Assembly (NCBI RefSeq): GCF_016861785.1
Contig: NZ_BOLS01000003.1
Coordinates: 62,001 to 126,000, forward strand
Reading direction: 5' to 3'
Source of the DNA: Lacticaseibacillus mingshuiensis
GTDB taxonomy: Bacteria > Bacillota > Bacilli > Lactobacillales > Lactobacillaceae
Length of the DNA: 64,000 nucleotides
Positions 7,932 through 17,168 of this stretch are shown here, piece by piece. Within the stretch, counting starts at the first letter, position 1. The number at the start of each line of letters is the position of its first letter. A program made the position numbers and the translations under genes. The notes below the pieces were generated by a model. It worked only from the letters and a program-made list of their open reading frames with translations, made no database searches and had not been told where the DNA came from.

Positions 7932-9639
7932 TCACTGGGTCAAGCCAGATCTCAAGCGCTACCGCTGGCTCCTGTTTTGGTCGCTGGCGCTGGGCATTTT
8001 AACGTTCATGGCCGCCGGGGCGTTGATGTTCACCTCGGGCTACCTGATCGACTTTTCCGCGCGGATGCCGTTGTTTGCGGCGATCTATGTGCCGGTGGTC
8101 CTGACGCGGGCGTTTGGCATCGGGCGGCCTGTGTTTCAATATCTGGAGCGCCTGACCAGCCACAACTGGGTGCTCAAGGTGACGAGTCACATGCGGCGAA
8201 AATTGTACCAGGTGCTGGAAGGGGATGCCGCGTTCCTCCAGGCACATCATCAAACCGGGGACCTGCTGAGTCTGCTGGCGGATGATATCGGCCACATCCA
8301 GAATCTGTATCTGCGCACCGTTTTTCCCGCGGTCGTGGCCGGTGGTCTGACGCTGATCGCGACGCTGCTCTTGGGCTGGTTTGACTGGCTGTTTGCCCTG
8401 TGGATCGCGCTCCTTCTGTTGGTGCAAATTCTCTTGTTACCATGGTGGAGCCTGCTGGTGGAAAAACGGCGCAAGTCCGCGCAAAAACGGCTCAATCAGG
8501 AAGCCTATGTCGCGCTGACGGACAGCGTGATGGGCCTGAGCGATTGGGTGATCACGCATCGCCAGGCGGCTTTTGTCGACGGGGCGGTCGCCAAACCCCG
8601 ACAGCTGGCGGCCTCGATGCAGCGCTCAAAGCAGTTCCAGTGGGTGCGTGACCTGATCGGTGAACTATTTTTCGGCCTGATCGCGGTGTCGTTTCTGGTG
8701 TGGACCAGCAAGTATTGGACCGGCGGCAAACTGATCGCCGATTGGGTCGGCAGTTTCGTGCTCGTAGTCTTTCCGCTGAACCAGGCATTTTCCGGGGTCG
8801 CGCAAGGCGTCAGCGAGTGGCCGACGTCGCGCGATTCCCTGGCGCACTTGAATGCCCTGACGCCGGTCACCCGACCGCTGCCAAAGCAGCTTCCGGCCCC
8901 GGCTGACGTGGGGACGCTGACGCTGTCGCATCTGAATTTTCGCTATGACCAAGCCAGTGCGCCCCTGATCACGGATCTGTCGCTGACCATCCACCGCGGG
9001 GAAAAATTGGCGATTCTAGGTCCCAGTGGGATGGGCAAGACGACCTTGCTGCAGCTGGTCCTCGGCGATCTCACACCAACGCAGGGTGAAGTCGCGCTGG
9101 CTGGGGTCAATGTGCTGGCTTATCAGGCGCAGCGCAGTTCGCTGTTTGCGGTGCTCGATCAAAGTCCGTTTCTATTTAATACGTCGATCTTAAACAACAT
9201 TCGGCTCGGCAATGAGCAGGCCAGCGACGAAGACGTGGCGGCAGCATTGCAGGCCGTTCAGCTGACCGACCTGATCGCCCAGCTGCCGCAAGGGGTCAAC
9301 ACGCCGATGGCCGAAAGCGGCTTTGATTTTTCCGGCGGCGAGCGGCAGCGCATGGCCTTGGCCAGGATTCTGCTGCAGGATGCGCCGATCGTGCTACTGG
9401 ATGAGCCCACGGTCGGCCTCGACCCTCTCACCGAACAAGCGCTGCTTGAGACAATGTTCACGGTGCTTCGGGATAAAACGGTGCTGTGGGTGACCCATCA
9501 TTTGCAGGGCGTCTCGCGCTGTGATCAGGTGATCTTCCTTGAAGACGGTGTGCTGACAATGGCCGGGGCGCCGCGTGAGCTCGCGGCCACCAATGCGCGT
9601 TACCGGCGGCTGTATGCGCTGGATGCGGGCGAAGCCTAG
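7912..9639 (+). CDS. cydC: Thiol reductant ABC exporter, CydC-type subunit
   Basis: A 575-residue second half of the CydDC heterodimer, with membrane segments at the N-terminus, Walker A GPSGMGKTTL, signature FSGGERQRMALARILL and Walker B IVLLDEPTVGLD. The ATG at 7912 is preceded by AGGTGA and lies 20 bases inside the end of cydD, so translation is coupled. It is the last gene of the cyd operon, closed by the terminator at 9651-9691. Confidence 0.92.
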   Translation: MQWLKNDHWVKPDLKRYRWLLFWSLALGILTFMAAGALMFTSGYLIDFSARMPLFAAIYVPVVLTRAFGIGRPVFQYLERLTSHNWVLKVTSHMRRKLYQVLEGDAAFLQAHHQTGDLLSLLADDIGHIQNLYLRTVFPAVVAGGLTLIATLLLGWFDWLFALWIALLLLVQILLLPWWSLLVEKRRKSAQKRLNQEAYVALTDSVMGLSDWVITHRQAAFVDGAVAKPRQLAASMQRSKQFQWVRDLIGELFFGLIAVSFLVWTSKYWTGGKLIADWVGSFVLVVFPLNQAFSGVAQGVSEWPTSRDSLAHLNALTPVTRPLPKQLPAPADVGTLTLSHLNFRYDQASAPLITDLSLTIHRGEKLAILGPSGMGKTTLLQLVLGDLTPTQGEVALAGVNVLAYQAQRSSLFAVLDQSPFLFNTSILNNIRLGNEQASDEDVAAALQAVQLTDLIAQLPQGVNTPMAESGFDFSGGERQRMALARILLQDAPIVLLDEPTVGLDPLTEQALLETMFTVLRDKTVLWVTHHLQGVSRCDQVIFLEDGVLTMAGAPRELAATNARYRRLYALDAGEA

Positions 9640-9650
9640 ATTCAAAAAAA

Positions 9651-9691
9651 TCAGCCCCGAGTCGCTTGCGATGTGCAACGCTTGGGGCTGA
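9651..9691. terminator. Bidirectional terminator between cydC and the prenyl synthase
   Basis: TCAGCCCC (9651-9658) pairs with GGGGCTGA (9684-9691). Seven A residues precede it and a T-rich stretch follows, so it serves both convergent genes. Confidence 0.8.
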
Positions 9692-9717
9692 CTTATTTTG
9701 GCGACTTGGTTCACATC

Positions 9718-10686
9718 TTATTGCTGGCGCGCAAGCAGGGCTTGAGTCAAAGCCAAGAGGTCGCGTTTGACAGCGGTGTCTGGAAAAATGGCGAGGGCGG
9801 CCAGGGCCTTTTGTGTGTAGCGGGCGGCCAACTCAGCAGCTTGCGGCACCCCACTTTCAATGATGCGGGCCGCGGCCTGGGCTTGCACCTGGACATCGGT
9901 CTGGGCCTGAACCAACAGGGGCAAGAGGCTCGGGTCGGCTTGCAGCGCATAGATCGCGGGCAAGGTCGCCACGCCATTTTGCAAGTCCTCGCGCTTGGGC
10001 TTTTGCAGGCGGTCGTCGCCAGTCAGATCCAGCAGGTCATCCGTCATTTGAAAGGCCATGCCAAGCAGGCGGCCGTAGCGTTTGGCGGCTTGCTGTTCGG
10101 CGCGCGTGGCCCCAGACAGCAGGGCGCCTTCGTAGCAGGCCAAGGCGAACAGGGCCGCGGTCTTGCCACTGATCTGGCGCAAATAGCGGTGGACGGTCGG
10201 CATGCTGAGCGGTTCGGGCGGCTGCGCATTTTGGTCGAGCTCGCCGAGGAAAATGCGGTGCATGCTGCGGGCATTGACGCCCACGGTCCGAACATTGGGT
10301 GCGGCTTGAGCCAGAAGCTCAAAGTAAACGGAAAACAGCAGGTCGCCTGCATAGATCGCGTTGCGGGCGCCCACGGTTGGCTGCAAGGTGGCCTGCCCGC
10401 GGCGCGTGGCGGCGCCATCCAGCACGTCGTCATGAATCAAGGTGGCCAGGTGCAACGCCTCGATCGCCGCCGCAGCCGTCACCAAATCGGGATTGTCAGC
10501 ATCATGGAAACGCGCTAGCATGAACATAAGGCCGCTGCGCAACATTTTTCCACCCGCGGCGATCTGGGTCTGAACGATCGTTTCGACCGCCGGCACACGC
10601 AAATGCGCCCGCGCGGCAAGTAGGCGCTGGGCGGCTTCAAGATGCGGGGCAATGTCTGGGTAACGGGACCAAAGACGATGAATCAT
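9718..10686 (-). CDS. Polyprenyl diphosphate synthase (quinone side chain)
   Basis: A 322-residue all-alpha prenyltransferase that extends isoprenoid diphosphates to the long tail of menaquinone. The first aspartate motif is LIHDDVLD and the second MTDDLLD; GGKMLRSGL near the N-terminus binds isopentenyl diphosphate. The start was placed at the ATG at 10686, with AGAGGT upstream; 24 extra in-frame codons have no site. It is divergent from menA, 62 bases apart, so the two could share control. It is the equivalent of HepT/IspB, and a second synthase (dmkB) lies in the EET locus. No small HepS-like subunit gene is present nearby. Confidence 0.88.
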   Translation of the reverse strand: MIHRLWSRYPDIAPHLEAAQRLLAARAHLRVPAVETIVQTQIAAGGKMLRSGLMFMLARFHDADNPDLVTAAAAIEALHLATLIHDDVLDGAATRRGQATLQPTVGARNAIYAGDLLFSVYFELLAQAAPNVRTVGVNARSMHRIFLGELDQNAQPPEPLSMPTVHRYLRQISGKTAALFALACYEGALLSGATRAEQQAAKRYGRLLGMAFQMTDDLLDLTGDDRLQKPKREDLQNGVATLPAIYALQADPSLLPLLVQAQTDVQVQAQAAARIIESGVPQAAELAARYTQKALAALAIFPDTAVKRDLLALTQALLARQQ

Positions 10687-10748
10687 CAGACTGGACCTCT
10701 TTCGTAGGAATTGTTTATTGGCGCGGGTCAGGTGAGGGAGGAACCAAC

Positions 10749-11663
10749 GTGACACCAAGACTCTTTTTCGAGCTTGTCGAGATCAAGGCAAAAACAGCCT
10801 CGGTCTTTCCTTTTTTGATGGGCACCCTTTATGCATGGTATCATTATCGCATGTTACACCTGCCTGAGCTGGTGATTTTTTTCATTGCGATGCTTCTTTT
10901 CAACATGGCGGTCGATGCAAACGACAACTATCAAGATTATAAGCGTTCTCAGCGCACGCAGGCCCATCAGTTTCGAGAAAAGACAAATATTATCGGGGCC
11001 AATCATCTGGACCCCGGGCGCATCTTGGCGCTGATCATCGGCATGATGACCGTGTCGGCGGCGCTGGGGCTGTGGATGGTCAGTCGGACTGGGTGGCCGC
11101 TGCTGTGGCTGGGATTGTTCAGCTTCGCGGTCGGCTACTTTTATGCAGGCGGGCCACGTCCGATCTCGACGACTCCGCTAGGCGAATTTTTCTCCGGCTT
11201 CACGATGGGGTTTGTGATCTTCTTGATCGCCGTGTACGTCAACGTGTTTTCAGTTGCGGACTTCGACTGGGCGCTGATCGGCCGCGTCTTTTTGGCCAGC
11301 GGATTGGCGCAAGGCGCGATCGCGGCGTTGATGCTTGCCAACAATATTTGCGATGAGGTCGAGGACCGGGAGCTGCAGCGCCGCACGATCGTCTTTTATC
11401 TGGGCAAGCAAAACAGTCTGCGCTTTTTCACCTTGCTGTATGTGGGCGGCTTTGCGATGCTGACAGCGGCTAGTCTGCTGGGTATCTTGCCTCGGCTGAC
11501 GCTTTTGGCGTTGGTAACGGTGCCGCTGGTCTGGCGCAACGTGGCTCAGTTTTGGCAAAAGCAGGTCAAAAAAGAGACCTTCATTCTGGCTGTTAAAAAT
11601 CTGTTTCTTACGACGCTTGCACAGGTGCTCGCCATGGCCTTGGGCGTTTGGGTCAATATCTAA
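10749..11663 (+). CDS. menA: 1,4-dihydroxy-2-naphthoate polyprenyltransferase (MenA-type)
   Basis: A 304-residue UbiA-family membrane enzyme that attaches the prenyl tail to dihydroxynaphthoate, giving demethylmenaquinone. Both aspartate-rich motifs are present: NDNYQDYK and NNICDEVED. About eight or nine hydrophobic segments follow. It starts with GTG at 10749 after GAGGGAGGAA. Its position next to the cyd operon and a polyprenyl synthase suggests that it supplies quinone for cytochrome bd. No other men genes are in the window, so the naphthoate precursor may be scavenged. Confidence 0.9.
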   Translation: MTPRLFFELVEIKAKTASVFPFLMGTLYAWYHYRMLHLPELVIFFIAMLLFNMAVDANDNYQDYKRSQRTQAHQFREKTNIIGANHLDPGRILALIIGMMTVSAALGLWMVSRTGWPLLWLGLFSFAVGYFYAGGPRPISTTPLGEFFSGFTMGFVIFLIAVYVNVFSVADFDWALIGRVFLASGLAQGAIAALMLANNICDEVEDRELQRRTIVFYLGKQNSLRFFTLLYVGGFAMLTAASLLGILPRLTLLALVTVPLVWRNVAQFWQKQVKKETFILAVKNLFLTTLAQVLAMALGVWVNI

Positions 11664-11671
11664 GGAGAAAA

Positions 11672-12769
11672 ATGATGGCACTTCATCCTCGTAATATCAC
11701 GATTCGCCGCTTTGCCAAACGTGACCTCGGCGCGTTTGCCCAGTGGGTGCGCCCGCAGATCACCGGCGCGACGCTGAATCTGGCGCTGATCACTGACACA
11801 CATGACCGCACCCAGTTCAGTCGGACATTTTACGGACCGAACGGGTTTTGGCATGTGCAGGAGCAGCACTGGCTCGCCGGCGAGCTGCCGATCGACTGGC
11901 GCGTGCATCTCGGCGACTTGGTCGATGGCTCCGAGCCGTCTTTTCTCACCTTGTGGCGCTTAAAGAATATCATGAATGACTACAAGGCGGATAGTTTGCC
12001 GTTTGTGATCGCCAAGGGCAACCATGATGACAACGATAAATACGCGGAAAAGAACCGCCGCTTTTCCGGCAGCTTCCATCCCTGGGTCTTCAACGAAAAT
12101 GTCTTTTTGCCGATGAAGGCGCAAGTGGGCGGGCCATTCGTGTCCCTGCATGGCCTTTCCGTGTTCGATCAAGGCACGTTGCGCGTGATCACCCTCAACA
12201 CCAGCGACATTCCGGTGCGCTGGGTCGGCGGCCGGAAAAATTATGACCTGAAGAAGACACTGGGCGTCACGGCCGGGCAGTTGCAAGAGCTTGCCGATGC
12301 ACTGGCCGGGGCGGGAAGCCGCAATGTGCTGATCATGGCGCATGCACCGGCGATGACCCGCAGCGGCAAAGTCGGGCTACGCTTCAATGCCCGGCAGCTA
12401 CATGAATTGCTGCGCGCCTATAACGAAAAATTGAGCGGCCGGTTGAATTGCGGGAGTGATCCGGATTTTGGCGGGCAGGTGCGGTTTGATTTTGCCGAGA
12501 CCAGCGGCCAGGTGATCGCGTATCTTGCCGGTCACTGGCACACTGAAGAGGATTTTGCCGTCAACGGCATTCATTACAGCCTGCAAAATGTGTCGGCGTT
12601 GATGGGCCGCAATCACGCGTTGACGACGCGCTTTAACCGCCGCCAGAACCGTGTGATCGCCACACCAAGCGAGTACGCTGGATATGTGGTCAGCATCGAT
12701 GATCAAGCGCGATTGCTCAGTATTTTTGGCTATGGGGCGGCAGCGAAAACACGGCGCTTCCGGTATTGA
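11672..12769 (+). CDS. Calcineurin-like metallophosphoesterase
   Basis: A 365-residue protein with the metallophosphatase motifs in order: DTHD, GDLVDG, GNHDD, then AHAP and GHWH. These bind the two-metal centre. There is no signal peptide and no membrane segment, so it is probably cytoplasmic. The substrate is not known. AAGGAG precedes two adjacent ATG codons (11672 and 11675); the first was taken. It starts 8 bases after menA and is probably cotranscribed with it. Confidence 0.85.
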   Translation: MMALHPRNITIRRFAKRDLGAFAQWVRPQITGATLNLALITDTHDRTQFSRTFYGPNGFWHVQEQHWLAGELPIDWRVHLGDLVDGSEPSFLTLWRLKNIMNDYKADSLPFVIAKGNHDDNDKYAEKNRRFSGSFHPWVFNENVFLPMKAQVGGPFVSLHGLSVFDQGTLRVITLNTSDIPVRWVGGRKNYDLKKTLGVTAGQLQELADALAGAGSRNVLIMAHAPAMTRSGKVGLRFNARQLHELLRAYNEKLSGRLNCGSDPDFGGQVRFDFAETSGQVIAYLAGHWHTEEDFAVNGIHYSLQNVSALMGRNHALTTRFNRRQNRVIATPSEYAGYVVSIDDQARLLSIFGYGAAAKTRRFRY

Positions 12770-12863
12770 GGCGGCGCGTTCGGCACGGGGCCTGTATGGA
12801 CGGCTGGCTTTGAGGACCGTGTGGGACTGGAAAAAGATTGACCCGTTCAACCAAAAAAATAAC

Positions 12864-12902
12864 GTGTAAGCGCTTGCTAAAATAGTGGGTGCCTGCTATA
12901 CT
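12864..12902 (+). promoter_or_regulatory. Promoter with overlapping cre site (ncRNA 2)
   Basis: TTGCTA (12874-12879) and TATACT (12897-12902) are 17 bases apart. GTGTAAGCGCTTGCT (12864-12878) overlaps the -35 box and fits the cre consensus at 14 of 15 positions. The start point would be near 12909. This arrangement is typical of CcpA repression. Confidence 0.65.
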
Positions 12903-12908
12903 AAAGTC

Positions 12909-13513
12909 AGAGTTAAGGAAGCAATACTCGGTAAGAACCACAGCAAGCGCGTGAATTCTCGACAGTCGTTCAACACGGTATCACTGACCCGAGGATGGTT
13001 CTCACGCAGTAGCCAACGGTCCGATCTTGGCCCGCGGCTCCTCAAAGCTAAGCACCATTTAACGCCTGCTGAGAAGTAGCCGCGATGGTCGGGCGTAGTG
13101 TAAGCGCCTCGTTCCAAGAATGTTGCTCATGCATCAGTTACAAGATCTAGGGTTACAGTGCCACATCAGTAGCTCTGAGTACCAAGTTCAAGTTCCACAG
13201 CATCATCGATCTAAGCTCCAAGAATCAAGTGCCATAACCGTTTCATCTAACCAAATTGGAGGTGTGAGTCTAATAACAAGGCTCATTGATCCAAGCGCAA
13301 CGGCAGAACGTCATTAGATGGCTAAATAGGGTGGCGCAACCGGTCCACCAAACAACGCGAAGTTATCTCGCAACATCAACTATAACGTCCGCCCACGCGT
13401 AAAAGTGAATATAGAGGTGTCGTCGAATCACATTATCAATGATTTTATCAGCGCCGAGCGCATCCTTAACTTAGGGCCTAACTTGCTAAGTACGCAAGTT
13501 GGGTCTGTTTTTT
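12909..13513 (+). ncRNA. Candidate cre-controlled noncoding RNA 2
   Basis: About 600 bases run from the promoter at 12874-12902 to a terminator hairpin (13474-13505) with seven T residues. The longest frame inside, 64 codons, has no convincing ribosome-binding site or recognisable protein. From about 13110 to 13470 the base composition is visibly richer in A and T than the flanking genes, which may mark foreign or decayed sequence. Alternatives are a long untranslated leader that terminates early, or the remains of a lost gene. Confidence 0.45.
13474..13513 (+). terminator. Intrinsic terminator of the noncoding stretch
   Basis: GGCCTAACTTGC pairs with GCAAGTTGGGTC (one G-U and one mismatch) around a short loop, followed by a run of seven T residues. 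It lies 120 bases upstream of the protease pseudogene, so it closes the noncoding transcript, not an upstream gene. Confidence 0.8.
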
Positions 13514-13634
13514 TGCCGTCTGACTCAGGCGGCACCACTCGCCGGGCGGGCCTGACCAGCTAAAGCGGGTTGGGCAGGTCGGGGCGCAAGTGGTCGTCTC
13601 GTAGTTTTGCCATCGATGATTGGGGGAATCGGAG

Positions 13635-14850
13635 ATGAATCGACGTCTTTTTCAAGTCTTTGTGGCGTGGTTCCTTGTGAGCAGCTGGCCGCTGGCGGGA
13701 ATGCAGCCTGTCAGCGCAACGGCCGGCGCGCCTGTCAGTGGGGCGGTATTGCCCCAAGCGGCGGTGACGACGCCGATCGTGAATGAAAGTGTGATCGGCA
13801 AGGATACCCGCACGGTGGTCGCCAACACGATGCAATTTCCGTATCGGGCGATCGCGTTTTTGAAGGTGTATTTTCCAAAATTAGGTGGCGGGATGTATGT
13901 GCAAGGGACGGGCACGTTGATCGGCGCGGAGACCGTTTTGACAGCTGGCCATGTTCTCTATGATGCACGCTATGGCGGCTGGGCTCAGCGCGTCGAGGTG
14001 ATTCCCGGCTACGACCGCGGCAAGGCACCTTATGGCATTGCGCGAAGTAGCCGGCTATTTGTGCCAGCCGCTTATGTGGCGACGCCCAATGACGCAGATC
14101 GGCAATCAGACAGGGACCCTGACATTTGGGACCGGCGCTTCCGTGGGTCAGCGCGTGACCTTGGCCGGCTACTCACAGGATCTGAAAGGTCAGCTGGGTG
14201 TCGCCACGGGGCCGATCACCTCGATGTGGTCGCCGATGCTGGCGCAATATCAGTTGCCGACCAGCCCCGGCGCCAGTGGTAGCGGTCTCTTCACGGCGCA
14301 AAATCGCGTGGTGATCGTCCACACGTCCGCCGGGGTCGGCTATAACCAAGGGGTGGTCATCACGGCCGCCGTTTACAAGGTCCTGGTGGCTTGGCGCAAC
14401 ACGCTGGCGAGCACCGCCATGGGGAAGACTGGCGTCGCAACCAAAGCTGGCTGGACCATTTGGCAGGACCTGAAGTTTTCAGAGAAGGTGCGTGTCACCA
14501 CGCTCGGTCTGCGCGTTCGGCTGGTCAGCCAGACGCTTCACCCAAATGGGGCGATCTATTATCGCCTCAACACCGCCGCCGGGCAATTTCTTGGCTATGT
14601 CAACGCCGGCGCGATACGGGTGGTCACGCCGACCACGATCGCACGGACCATGGTCGTGGTCAGCCGCAACGCGTCTCGCTGGCAGAATTTGTTTTATACC
14701 AAAGCGCTGGGGTCCACGGCGCGTTATTATGGGCGTACCGTTTATGTGGCCACGCGGTACAACAATGGCGTGGCCAAGTATTACTCGGTGTACACGAAAC
14801 GCGGCGGCACCTGGTTGGGCTATCTCAATACGGTCGCGTTGCGGGGATGA
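13635..14850 (+). pseudogene. Frameshifted secreted trypsin-like serine protease
   Basis: Two overlapping frames together encode one secreted S1/V8-type protease of about 400 residues. The first frame starts at 13635 and has a signal peptide, the activation region and the catalytic-histidine motif TAGHVLYD. It loses homology after residues near AAYVATPNDAD (about 14095). The second frame resumes at about IGNQTGTLTFG (14101 onward), carries the catalytic-serine motif SPGASGSGL, and ends with two GW/SH3b-like wall-binding repeats (each with LGYVN or LGYLN). The break falls where the catalytic aspartate strand should be, and the residue is missing from both frames. A small deletion there explains both faults. 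A sequencing error is the alternative. Confidence 0.75.
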
Positions 14851-15036
14851 GGCGGAAGGTCTGCCTCTGTGAAAAAGCCATGTAAATGTAATCGATTTCA
14901 TCAAACCGTAAAATTCGTTACACAACATTTGCACAGAGAACGCCGTCCCATCAAGTCGGCAAAACAAATGTTCGGTAGTCAATTTTCACTCGCCTCGTTT
15001 ATACTGTGGGCACCAAATAGGAAAGGGGGTGAGGCA

Positions 15037-15573
15037 GTGGATCAAAGGCAACTCGAATTAGTGCAACGCGCCGTTTCTGACTCGGATGCGTTCAGCGAAT
15101 TGTTCGAGCAATACAAGCCGATGGTGCTCGGGGTGCTCAAAGGGTATCGCCTGCAGGGAATGACACAAGAGGACTGGCTGCAGGAGGCGCGCATCGCGAT
15201 GCTCAAGGCGGCTCGCCATTTTAACGGACGCGCGGGCTCGCAGTTTGGACCGTTTTACAAACTCGTCTTGGTGTCGCACATTCGCTCGCGGCTCCGGTAT
15301 TATTTTGCCCAAAAGCGCAAGGCGGATGCCAATGCGGTGCTGATCGGGGACACGCCGGCGCTTGATGTGATCACGGCGCGCCCGACGCCAAAGCAGATCG
15401 AGGACCGGATGCTGATCAGGGTCACAATGGACGGCTTTTTGCTGACACTGAATGAAGCTGAGGTGCGCGCATTACTCGACGCGATCTCTGTGCGCGATGC
15501 GAAAAAAGATCGTGTGCTGCGCCGGACGCGCGAGAAACTGAGCAACTATCTGCAAGAAGATGGGCCGCCGTGA
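15037..15573 (+). CDS. sigH: RNA polymerase sigma factor, SigH/ComX type
   Basis: A 178-residue sigma-70-family protein. Region 2 is recognisable as FEQYKPMVLGVLKGYRLQG, then EDWLQEARIAMLKAARHF. Region 4 at the C-terminus is short and weak, as in ComX/SigH proteins. The start was set at GTG 15037 because AAAGGGGGTGAGG sits just upstream; the open frame extends 56 codons back through noncoding sequence. TATACT at 15000-15005 is a likely -10. In relatives this factor drives late competence genes. In Bacillus sigH is followed directly by rpmG-secE-nusG; here the EET locus lies between. Confidence 0.78.
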   Translation: MDQRQLELVQRAVSDSDAFSELFEQYKPMVLGVLKGYRLQGMTQEDWLQEARIAMLKAARHFNGRAGSQFGPFYKLVLVSHIRSRLRYYFAQKRKADANAVLIGDTPALDVITARPTPKQIEDRMLIRVTMDGFLLTLNEAEVRALLDAISVRDAKKDRVLRRTREKLSNYLQEDGPP

Positions 15574-15590
15574 CTGATTCGGTGGGACAC

Positions 15591-15618
15591 AAAAAGGGGA
15601 AGCACGCGGCCTCCCCTT
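15591..15618 (-). terminator. Terminator of the dmkB operon
   Basis: AAGGGGA (15594-15600) pairs with TCCCCTT (15612-15618), followed on the minus strand by a T run. It ends the leftward EET operon and separates it from the convergent sigH. Confidence 0.75.
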
Positions 15619-15624
15619 ACATAA

Positions 15625-16602
15625 TCAATTTTGCCGGCTCAACAGCTGTTGGGTCAGTTGCACCAAGGTATCCTTTGCGGCGCCAGCGGGCAGTTTTGCG
15701 AGGCCAGCCAGAGCCTTGTCAGTGTAGGTCTGGGCCATGGCCTGCGCCTTTGCCACCCCGTCATGGGCGGACATCAATGTGGCGATCTGGCGCATGTCTT
15801 CAGGCTGCATCGTCTGTTTTTTCGCCAGAAGCGGTCGAAATGCGGCACGGTCGTCGTTCATGGCGAGAATCAGCGGGGCGGAGTAAACGCCTTGCTTGAT
15901 GTCCTCGTGCACCGGTTTGCCAAAACTGGTCGCGTCGCTGGTGTAATCGAGGATGTCGTCGCGCAGCTGAAACGCGATGCCGATATTCAGGCCGATCGTC
16001 TCGGCGCGTTTGGCGAAGGCCAGGCTGTTGCCGCCTTCGTAGGCCCCGATGAAGCAACTCAAGGCAAAAAGTTGCCCAGTTTTGCCCGAGACTTGATGTA
16101 AGTATTGATCGATCGTGATGTCGTAGTTATAGCGCGTGGCCATTTGCGCGAGCTCACCGTTGAGGATGCGCTCCATGCTGGTACCATCCTTTTGGACACT
16201 ACGCAGCGAGCTGGCGTATTGGGCCAGCAGTTTGAAACACACGACAAACAGATAATCACCTGCGTAAACTGCGACGTCGGGGCCGAATTGGGCCGCGACC
16301 GTTTTTTGATTCCGGCGGGTCGCGGCGCGGTCGATGATATCGTCATGCACCAAGGTGGCCGTGTGCAACGTCTCAACGGCGGCAGCCAGCGCGATCATTT
16401 TCTCGCGATCTGTCTCCTTGAACTGGGAAAAAAGCAGGCAGTAGGCAGGCCGCAACAGCTTGCCGCCTGCGTTGATCATTTGGAGCAATGCCTCTTTCAC
16501 CGGCACGCTATCGGGGGCGATCTTGGTCTCGATCAGGTCGAGCGTTGCGACCAGTTCCGGTGCCAGGGTTGGATAGTCCGCCCACATTGGGTGAATCTGC
16601 AT
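15625..16602 (-). CDS. dmkB: Polyprenyl diphosphate synthase of the EET locus
   Basis: A 325-residue trans-prenyl synthase with first aspartate motif LVHDDIID and second FQLRDDILDY, plus GGKLLRPAY for isopentenyl diphosphate binding. In Listeria and Lactiplantibacillus DmkB makes the side chain for the demethylmenaquinone used in extracellular electron transfer. It sits two bases after eetB in the order eetA-eetB-dmkB. It is clearly diverged from the synthase at 9718-10686, so it is not a recent copy. Confidence 0.9.
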   Translation of the reverse strand: MQIHPMWADYPTLAPELVATLDLIETKIAPDSVPVKEALLQMINAGGKLLRPAYCLLFSQFKETDREKMIALAAAVETLHTATLVHDDIIDRAATRRNQKTVAAQFGPDVAVYAGDYLFVVCFKLLAQYASSLRSVQKDGTSMERILNGELAQMATRYNYDITIDQYLHQVSGKTGQLFALSCFIGAYEGGNSLAFAKRAETIGLNIGIAFQLRDDILDYTSDATSFGKPVHEDIKQGVYSAPLILAMNDDRAAFRPLLAKKQTMQPEDMRQIATLMSAHDGVAKAQAMAQTYTDKALAGLAKLPAGAAKDTLVQLTQQLLSRQN

Positions 16603-16604
16603 GA

Positions 16605-17168
16605 CTAAGTCTCCTTCTTCTTGCGACGGCCGCGATCAAAACGCAGCCGCTGCAGTGTGTCGACATGTTCGAATAAAAAGTTTGCGGCAACGCCGACTGC
16701 CAGCCCTGCCAGAATCCCCATAAAGGAAAGAACCGGCAGATAAAGCATGACTGTCCAGCTCTGGGCGATCCAACTGGCCACGGTCAGCTGCCCGACGTTG
16801 TGCAAGATCCCGCCCGCCGTGGAGATGCCGATCATGCTGACGCGTTTTGGCCCGAGCTGTTTGATCAGCAGCATCCCACACCAACTCAGTAAGGCGCCGG
16901 CGCCACTGTATAAAAAGGTCGACAGCGTGCCGCCAAGTAGGGTGGTCAAAACCAAGCGAAGCACCATCAGCAAAAAGCTGTCCGGGACCGACATGGTAAA
17001 CAGCGAGACGATCGTGATCAGATTGGCGAGGCCCAGTTTTGCCCCAGGCGCAAACGCAAACGGAAACGGAATCATGCGCTCGAGCAGGCCGATGATGACG
17101 CCTTGTGCGCACAGCAGGGCGATGTAGATCACCTGTCTGGTGCGTTCGGGCCGATAAACGCGGGTCAT
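16605..17168 (-). CDS. eetB: EetB, membrane protein of extracellular electron transfer
   Basis: A 187-residue hydrophobic protein of the Gx-transporter (heptaprenyl synthase component I-like) family, with about five membrane segments and a Gly-rich PFAFAPGAKLGLANLI stretch. A very basic tail (RGRRKKK) ends it. In FLEET loci EetB acts with EetA in the membrane to pass electrons from quinol toward the flavin carriers; the mechanism is not settled. It starts inside the eetA stop (ATGA overlap), which indicates translational coupling. Confidence 0.9.
   Translation of the reverse strand: MTRVYRPERTRQVIYIALLCAQGVIIGLLERMIPFPFAFAPGAKLGLANLITIVSLFTMSVPDSFLLMVLRLVLTTLLGGTLSTFLYSGAGALLSWCGMLLIKQLGPKRVSMIGISTAGGILHNVGQLTVASWIAQSWTVMLYLPVLSFMGILAGLAVGVAANFLFEHVDTLQRLRFDRGRRKKKET

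Noticed and set aside
12885-13079. 64-residue reading frame in the noncoding stretch
   Set aside because: No suitable ribosome-binding site, unusual composition, no recognisable protein; it also begins before the predicted transcript start.
13620-14282. Intact 220-residue protease
   Set aside because: After about residue 155 the frame loses all protease similarity, which continues in the next frame; it is half of a broken gene.
14869-15036. N-terminal extension of the sigma factor
   Set aside because: The extension covers promoter-like noncoding sequence, whereas a strong ribosome-binding site precedes GTG 15037.
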